This document shows, one piece after another, positions 56,624 through 64,000 of a stretch of DNA of 64,000 bases. The notes under the pieces were generated by a model. The model did no database searches, had not been told where the DNA came from, and saw only the letters and a program-made list of their open reading frames with translations. Location: positions 4,340,001 through 4,404,000 of the forward strand of contig NZ_JAUSZX010000001.1 in assembly GCF_030818015.1 (NCBI RefSeq), written 5' to 3'. Source of the DNA: Arthrobacter globiformis (GTDB lineage Bacteria > Actinomycetota > Actinomycetes > Actinomycetales > Micrococcaceae). How positions within the stretch are numbered: position 1 is the first letter of the stretch; every line of letters starts with the position of its first letter. A program made the position numbers and the translations under genes.

Positions 56624-57319
56624 ATGACCCTTTCAAACGTTGAGCCGCAAGACGTTGAGCCGCAAGACGTTGAGCCCCAGGCCGTCCGCGCTTTCGAATC
56701 CGGAGAAATCCAGCAGGCCGTCGCCGAACTGCGCAGCCGGATGACCTCCGGAAGGCGGATTCTGCTCGGCGTGGCAGGTTCCCCGGGGTCCGGCAAGTCC
56801 ACCTTTTCGGCCTGCCTGGCGAACGCCCTGGGCTCCGACTCGGCCCTCGTGGTGCCCATGGACGGTTTCCACCTGGGCAACGCCATCATTGACGGCACTC
56901 CCCTGCGGCAACGCAAGGGTGCCCCGGACACGTTCGACGTCGGCGGTTACCTTTCGCTCCTGCGGCGGCTTGTGCGCCGGGACGAGGAGGTCGTATACGC
57001 GCCGGAATTCCGGCGGACGATCGATGAGCCCGTGGCCGCATCGCTCGCCATTCCATCCACCGTCCCCATCATCATCACCGAGGGCAATTACCTGCTCAGC
57101 GACGGTCCGCGCTGGCAGCAGGTGCGGGCACAACTGGACGAGGTGTGGTTCATCGACACACCGCACGACCTGCGCCTTGCCCGCCTGGTTGAACGGCACA
57201 TGCTCTTCGGCATGGACCGTGCTGCGGCCGAGGCCTGGGCAAACGGTCCGGACGCAGCCAATACCCGCCTGATCGAAGCCACCCGCTTCCGCGCCGACAG
57301 GGTTATTCCCTGGGCTTAG
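56624..57319 (+). CDS. Nucleoside/nucleotide kinase family P-loop protein
   Basis: A 231-residue kinase of the uridine-kinase/pantothenate-kinase-like family. The P-loop is GVAGSPGSGKSTFSACL (about residues 48-64), with PMDGFHLGNAI and the later ITEGNYLLSDGPRW segments typical. The N-terminus carries VEPQD repeats encoded by a 15-bp tandem repeat (56639-56668 and partial third). The substrate is not clear; small sugars or nucleosides are possible. The stop is directly adjacent to the convergent gene's stop (TTAGCTAG). Confidence 0.82.
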   Translation: MTLSNVEPQDVEPQDVEPQAVRAFESGEIQQAVAELRSRMTSGRRILLGVAGSPGSGKSTFSACLANALGSDSALVVPMDGFHLGNAIIDGTPLRQRKGAPDTFDVGGYLSLLRRLVRRDEEVVYAPEFRRTIDEPVAASLAIPSTVPIIITEGNYLLSDGPRWQQVRAQLDEVWFIDTPHDLRLARLVERHMLFGMDRAAAEAWANGPDAANTRLIEATRFRADRVIPWA

Positions 57320-57565
57320 CTAGCTGTCCTCTGCGTCCCACAGCCCGGATTCGTCCGCGGCCTCTTCCGGCTTGCGTTGGCCCTCCGGCGATCCACTGCC
57401 CACGTAGCTGGCGGGCACTGTTCCGCCCGCCTGTGTCATCTGTTCCTCACGGATGTTGTGCGCCGTGCCAGCCTCGGGATGGGGCTGCTCCTGTTCGACG
57501 GCGTCCGGGTCGCCGGGGCCCCGAAGGTCGCTGGGCTCTTCCGCGTTGCGCTTGCTGTCGGTCAT
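57320..57565 (-). CDS. Hypothetical 81-residue acidic disordered protein
   Basis: MTDSKRNAEEPSDLRGPGDP begins a Glu/Gly/Pro/Ser-rich protein without hydrophobic core, similar in character to the protein at 49518-49760. It ends immediately at the convergent kinase gene with no intergenic base. No known family. Confidence 0.62.
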   Translation of the reverse strand: MTDSKRNAEEPSDLRGPGDPDAVEQEQPHPEAGTAHNIREEQMTQAGGTVPASYVGSGSPEGQRKPEEAADESGLWDAEDS

Positions 57566-57670
57566 GCCACTGCCTCTCACTGGGAAATGCCGGTCGCGTC
57601 CCAGTCTAGGCACACCTGGGACCGCCGCAGCGAGGTTGCGAGCAGCCCGGCGACGAGGGCTGCCAGCCGG

Positions 57671-59696
<2,026 letters not shown>

Positions 59697-59832
59697 CCTG
59701 GCAAGGGAAGGCGGCCGGCGGCGGTAGCTTGGCGTGGTCGGCCGCCGGACCGAAACCGGAAGCAGCTGCTTCCGGTTGACAGTTTCCGTAAATAAGTGTT
59801 GACACGCACTTCCGGAGGTAAACTGTTGAAAC

Positions 59833-59893
59833 CGGATCCACGTACTTCGTTTGAAGTGGATCCGCTCCAAGCCCACCCGGCGATTCCGGGTGG
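59833..59893 (+). promoter_or_regulatory. Two stem-loops in the leader of the secreted protein gene
   Basis: CGGATCCAC (59833-59841) pairs with GTGGATCCG (59856-59864), and CCACCCGG (59873-59880) pairs with CCGGGTGG (59886-59893). Both lie 100-170 bases before ATG 59999, after TTGACA-like promoter hexamers at 59777 and 59800. They probably belong to a long 5' leader. Confidence 0.45.
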
Positions 59894-59998
59894 ATGATCA
59901 TAAAGCGGCAGAAGTGGTTGGTAGGTCTCCACGTTCCCCGTGATCGGCTAGTGCTGCCAGAACATATCAGTGTGCATCGCTACGCAGGAGCAAAAACT

Positions 59999-60535
59999 AT
60001 GACCATCACCTCGCCAACACGGCAGCGGCGCCCTTTGGCAGCCAAGCTCGCAATGGTTTCGACTGTTTCCTTGGGACTGCTAGCCGGTCCCGTTGCTTTA
60101 GCTGGCCCGGCCAGCGCTGGCATGCAGGACCACGGCAAGAAGGACAACTGTTCCGTTACGGCTTACACGCCAAAGAAAGTCGACTACGGCCACAGAGATC
60201 GGGACTACGGCAAGTCCGTCAAGGTTGAATTCAAGTTCAAGATCCACTGCGACAAGGGCACCAGGGTCTACTTCGACCACAAGATGTTCCAGGGTCACGG
60301 ACGGCATGACAAGGACCTCGGGCGTGACCACGGCTGGGTCTGGGTCCATGGAGACAAATACTTCAGCAATAAGGAGAAAGTATCCGCCGACCGCGGTGAC
60401 AAGGACGTCAAGGTGTCCCACACCGTTAAGATCCAGTTCAAGGACAAGGACAGGCACGGCCACTGGACTTGGAAGTCGGATTCCAGCCACGCCTCCGCTC
60501 GGATTGACCTCGACAAGGGGCATAAAGGCTACTAG
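59999..60535 (+). CDS. Secreted Lys/His/Asp-rich hypothetical protein
   Basis: A 178-residue protein with a Sec signal peptide (MTITSPTRQRRPLAAKLAMV then LGLLAGPVALAGPASA, cleavage near residue 40). The mature part is rich in Lys, His and Asp with aromatic residues (GHGRHDKDLGRDHGWVWVHGDKYF) and two cysteines (DNCSVT, KIHCDKG). The composition suggests metal or polyanion binding, but no family was recognised. AGGAG precedes ATG 59999. It is followed by a 16-bp-stem terminator. Confidence 0.72.
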   Translation: MTITSPTRQRRPLAAKLAMVSTVSLGLLAGPVALAGPASAGMQDHGKKDNCSVTAYTPKKVDYGHRDRDYGKSVKVEFKFKIHCDKGTRVYFDHKMFQGHGRHDKDLGRDHGWVWVHGDKYFSNKEKVSADRGDKDVKVSHTVKIQFKDKDRHGHWTWKSDSSHASARIDLDKGHKGY

Positions 60536-60584
60536 CGCAGTCGCCAGTAGAGTCCAATTATTTGAGTCCTAGCAACTGAACAGA

Positions 60585-60620
60585 AGCACGACGGCGGCAC
60601 TTATGTGCCGCCGTCGTGCT
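60585..60620. terminator. Bidirectional terminator between the secreted protein gene and the protease
   Basis: AGCACGACGGCGGCAC (60585-60600) pairs perfectly with 60605-60620 over TTAT, followed by CTGTTT. It separates the plus-strand secreted-protein gene from the convergent subtilisin-like gene. Confidence 0.85.
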
Positions 60621-60634
60621 CTGTTTACTCTCGC

Positions 60635-62882
60635 TCAGAGAGAACCGGTGGTGAATGTCCAGCTGGCGGATTTCAGCGGGTTGCCCGCCAGGTCGCGGAC
60701 CGCGGAGGTTCCGCCGGTCACGCTGACCGTGTAATTGGTCCTCGCCGCGAGGGTCGCCGAAGGGTTCAGGATCCACTGGTTCGTGATGCCGTTGCGGGAA
60801 ACAGTTGCCGTCACCAGGGCACCCGTGGCGGCGTTCTTCAGCGTAACGGAGCCGGCGCCGGCCCCCTGGATGGCCTCACTGAATGTCACCGCGACGTTGT
60901 TGGCGCGCCGCACCAGCGTGGCGCCCGGGCGCGGGGTGATGGCCGTGATGACGGGGGCCGGGCCGGTGGTGAACGACCAGCTGGTGGTGGCCAGCGGGGT
61001 GCCTGCAGCGTCGCGGACGGCGGCGGCTCCGCCGGTCAGCGTCGCCGTGTACGTGGCGTCGTTGGCGAGGTTGGCCGCGGGGTTCAGCGTGGCGGTCCCG
61101 GTGGTACCGCTGTAGGTGACGGCCGCCGGAACAACGGTGCCGCCCGGGCCGCGCAGCACGAAGCTGCTGCCGCTGATGCCCTGCACCGCGGTGCCAAAGG
61201 TGGCTGTGACATTGCTTCCGCCGTCAATTTCGGTGCCGTTCGCGCCGGGCGTGCGTGCCGTGACCGTGGGGGCCGCGGCCGCGGTGAAGGACCAACTGCC
61301 CGTCACGAAGGGGGTGCCTGCGGCGTCCCGGATGGCCGAGGCTCCGCCGGTCAGCGTCGCCGTGTACTTCTGCGAGGCACCCAGCAGGCCCTCCGGGTTC
61401 AGCGTTGCGGTGTGCGTGGCGGCGTCGTAGGTGACGGCGGCCGGCACTGTTGCTCCTGCAGCGTTCCGGAGGATGAAGGTGGAACCGCTCAGCGCCTTGG
61501 ACGGCGGTGCCGAAGGTGGCGGTGACGTTGGCTGCCACGGCAGCAGCCGAGGAGTTGGCTGCCGGGCTGAGCGCTGTCACGGCCGGTGCGGCGAGGACCG
61601 CGGCGGCGGGGTCGGTGAAGAGCAGGCGGTTGGGTGTTCCGGCCGTGGCGGCGGAGACCGCGCCGGAAGTGGCGGCGGAGAGCAGCTTCGTCGCAACGTC
61701 TGCGGGCAGCAGCCCAGGCGACCGGGACAGCATCACGGCTGCGGCGCCGGCCACGTGCGGTGAGGCCATCGAGGTGCCGCTCATCAGGGCCGTCGCCGTG
61801 GTGGAGCTGGGGGAGGCGGACTTGATGCCCACGCCCGGAGCGTACAGGTCAACGCAGCTGCCGTAGTTGGAGAACGCCGCCTGCTTGTCCGCGGAGTCGC
61901 TCGCGGCGACGGTCAGCGCGCCGGCAACGCGGGCCGGGGAGCTGTTGCAGGCATCGGCGGCGGAGTTTCCGGCGGCGACCACTGCGGTGACGCCGTCGTT
62001 GATGATGCCCTGCACCGCGGCGTCCACCATGGCGCTGGCGGGGCTGCCGAGGCTCAGGTTGGCCACGGCCGGGGTTCCGGCCTGGTGGTTGGAAGCGATC
62101 CACTCCAGGCCCGCGATGACGTCCGAGTTGAACCCCGAACCGCTGCAGTCCAGCACGCGGACGGGGACCACGGTGGCCGCCTTGGCCACGCCGTAGGTCT
62201 TCCCCGCGATGGTGCCTGCAACGTGCGTGCCGTGGCCGTTGCAGTCCCCGGTGCCCAACCCGTCGGAAATCGCGGTCCACCCCTGGGTGACGCGGCCGCC
62301 AAACTCCGCGTGCGCAGACAGCACGCCGGAGTCAATGACGTAGGCGCTCACGCCGGCGCCGGAGGACGCCGAGGTGTAGGTCCCGGACAGCGGCAGGGCG
62401 CGCTGGTCAATGCGGTCCAGCCCCCACGTTGCGGACTGCTGGGTATCGGCTGCCGTCACCGGGGCGTCGGGTTCGACGGCGGCCACGCCCGCCGAGCGCT
62501 TCAGTTCCGCGGCCTGCCCAGGCGTTGCCGTCACCACGGCGCCCCGAATGGCTTTGGCGAAGGTGCGTCCGACGGCGATGTTCCGCGAGCGCAGGTTCCG
62601 CACGGCCGAGGAAACATCGGTCCCGGCGGAGTAGCGCACAATGTAGCGGGCAGGAGCTGCGGCAGTGCTCGTGGCGGCAGCGCCGGCGTCGGCGGTGCCC
62701 GGCGAGACTCCGGCGAAGGCTGCGGCAAAGCCCGTCAGCAGCAGCGAGGCCAGGGCAGGACGGAGAACAGACGAAGCGCGAATTTTGGGGTTCCTTCGAA
62801 AGCTGAGGGCCGGCGGGGAGAGCCAGTGGAGGGGCTGTATCCAGTGTATTTTCCGCGGCCCGGCAGGGTGCCGCAGCTGCAC
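60635..62882 (-). pseudogene. Subtilisin-like (S8) secreted protease with Ig-like repeats, disrupted by a frameshift
   Basis: An N-terminal frame (stop beyond the lesion) and a C-terminal frame together give one S8 protease. It has a signal peptide, an I9 inhibitor region, the catalytic Asp in AYVIDSGVLSAHAEF, His in DCNGHGTHVAGT, Asn in AAGNSAADAC and Ser in SGTSMASPHVAGAA, then three SbsA/Ig-like repeats. By comparison with the next repeat (TFGTAVQGISGSSF), one base is extra at about 61490-61500, so the reading frame is lost inside the first Ig-like repeat. The protease domain itself stays intact. The start is unclear: GTG 62882, or possibly the unusual ATT 62783 that aligns with the expected signal-peptide start. 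Confidence 0.82.
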
Positions 62883-62980
62883 GGAAGCTTTGATGAAGCT
62901 TCGGCTCCTGTGGAAAAACCGGCTTAATCCTGAGCTTTCCCCGCTTAGGCGCCGGCTGGGGGTCCGGGGCGAAGGGAAGG

Positions 62981-63997
62981 CTAGATCCAGTTGTTGTGCT
63001 TGAAGGTGGCGTACAGGATTAGCCCCATGCCGATCATCAGCCCCAGTGCCATGGGATAGCCGAAGATCCAGTCGAGCTCAGGCATCGTATGAAAGTTCAT
63101 CCCGTAGATGGTGCCGATGAGCGTGGGCGCGAAGAGAATGGCCGCCCAGGAGGAAATTCTCTTGACCTGCTCGCTCTGCGCGAAGCTGGACTCGGTGAGG
63201 CGCCGCATCTCGTCGTTCTGGCGCTGGGCTACAAGGGCTGCGTTGACCGCTAGCGCGTTCTGCAGCAGCGCCCGGAAGGATGCGATCCTGTCGTTGAGGC
63301 GAAGGACGTGGTCCAGCACATCGCGGAGGTGGTCCTGGAGTTCCGGGCCTGGCTTATGCTCGTGCGTTCCGCTGATCAGGGCCTGCAGGATTCCGGCCAG
63401 TGGCCCGGTGGCGCGCTGGACGGTGATGACCTGGCGGGACAGCTCATAGATGCGGCGGGAAACCTCCGGGTCCGCACCGAACAGTTCGTCCTCGATCTCG
63501 TCGATGTCGTTTTCCAGGCCGGCCGCAACAGGCTCGTATTCGTCAACCACCTGGTCCAGGATGGCGTACAGCACGGCGTCGGGACCCAGGGCCAGGAACT
63601 CCGGCTGCGATTCCATACGGCGGCGCACCCGCGCCAGGTCCGGTGATTCCGCGCGGCGCACGGTGACCACGAAATCCGGCCCGGCGAAGACGTGGATCTC
63701 GCCGAACTCCACCTTTTCAACGTCGTCAAGATACCGTGCCGGGCGCAGGACCAGGAAGAGCGTTTCACCGTAATGCTCCAGCTTGGCGCGCTGGTGCCCG
63801 GTAAGCGCGTCCTCGACCGCGAGGGCACTAAGGTCGAACTCGTCAGCCACCGACCGCAGCTCGTGGGGGTCGGGCCGGTAGAGCCCGATCCAAGCCATAC
63901 CCTCGCGCTGCCGCAGCAGGAAGTAAGTCTCCTCCAGCCCTTCCGGATCAGCCGTCCGGCGTCCGGCCACGTACACCGCGTTATCGATAATGGCCAT
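62981..63997 (-). CDS. corA: CorA-family magnesium/cobalt transporter
   Basis: A 338-residue transporter. The large N-terminal cytoplasmic domain contains LEHYGETLFLVLRPARYLDD and LENDIDEIEDELFG. The C-terminus has two membrane segments joined by the signature GMN: SSWAAILFAPTLIGTIYGMNF. The last residues HNNWI follow the second segment. It admits Mg2+ (and Co2+) down the membrane potential. Start ATG 63997 lies close to the right edge; the gene appears complete. Confidence 0.95.
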   Translation of the reverse strand: MAIIDNAVYVAGRRTADPEGLEETYFLLRQREGMAWIGLYRPDPHELRSVADEFDLSALAVEDALTGHQRAKLEHYGETLFLVLRPARYLDDVEKVEFGEIHVFAGPDFVVTVRRAESPDLARVRRRMESQPEFLALGPDAVLYAILDQVVDEYEPVAAGLENDIDEIEDELFGADPEVSRRIYELSRQVITVQRATGPLAGILQALISGTHEHKPGPELQDHLRDVLDHVLRLNDRIASFRALLQNALAVNAALVAQRQNDEMRRLTESSFAQSEQVKRISSWAAILFAPTLIGTIYGMNFHTMPELDWIFGYPMALGLMIGMGLILYATFKHNNWI

Positions 63998-64000
63998 GGC

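Overview
The window is high-GC actinobacterial chromosome, most likely Arthrobacter, Pseudarthrobacter or a close Micrococcaceae relative. The main reasons are the 302-residue cofactor-free uricase of the Arthrobacter globiformis type, a homodimeric actinobacterial AceE, GAF-ANTAR proteins, an IclR-controlled purine/glyoxylate cluster, and GTG/TTG starts behind AGGAGG-like ribosome binding sites. I saw no rRNA, tRNA, CRISPR array, insertion sequence or prophage. The whole stretch reads as resident chromosome.

Layout. 1-5 kb: the start of purD, a membrane-anchored sulfite-oxidase-type molybdoenzyme, an asparaginase, an SCP-like protein and a C4-dicarboxylate carrier (dctA). 5-34 kb: a large nitrogen/purine salvage region. 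It holds an SDR, a hydantoin/allantoin racemase and an NCS1 permease in one operon, then aceE, a Moco nucleotidyltransferase, a uracil-DNA-glycosylase-like protein and an aldo/keto reductase. A minus-strand operon follows: guanine deaminase, NCS2 purine permease, XdhC, the XDH FAD subunit, and a fused FeS-molybdenum XDH subunit. Next come 8-oxoguanine deaminase, a stand-alone LigD-type polymerase, uricase, a urate/xanthine permease, an IclR regulator, and malic enzyme, malate synthase, an aldolase-like protein and ureidoglycine aminohydrolase in one operon. Together these genes take guanine and xanthine to urate and then handle the late ureide and glyoxylate steps. Hydroxyisourate hydrolase, OHCU decarboxylase, allantoinase and allantoate amidohydrolase are not in the window.

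34-60 kb: small enzymes and stress-type genes. These include VOC proteins, SDRs, an alcohol dehydrogenase, a HAD phosphatase, two DUF1508 proteins (one back at 11.6 kb), GH15 and GH1 glycosidases, two GAF-ANTAR regulators, a DUF72 protein, an App1-type phosphatase, an AAA ATPase with a Gly/Phe/Pro-rich tail, two Hsp20 chaperones, a PAP2 phosphatase, a PhoD phosphatase with an apparent catalytic-domain deletion, a TetR regulator with a clear operator, an orphan HATPase and several small acidic proteins. 60-64 kb: a secreted charged protein, a subtilisin-like protease interrupted by a frameshift, and a CorA transporter.

The most interesting features are mainly non-coding. A family of ATTTC-N7/8-GAAAT-like operators sits in the promoters of the purine/glyoxylate genes, and a GATTGTGACC element recurs upstream of three minus-strand genes. 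A canonical U-tailed terminator lies inside the uricase leader. There are large intergenic palindromes, two of which are copies of one repeat, and many 12-18 bp tandem duplications, several of them exactly across stop codons. Functional calls rest on recognising protein families by eye; no database search was run.
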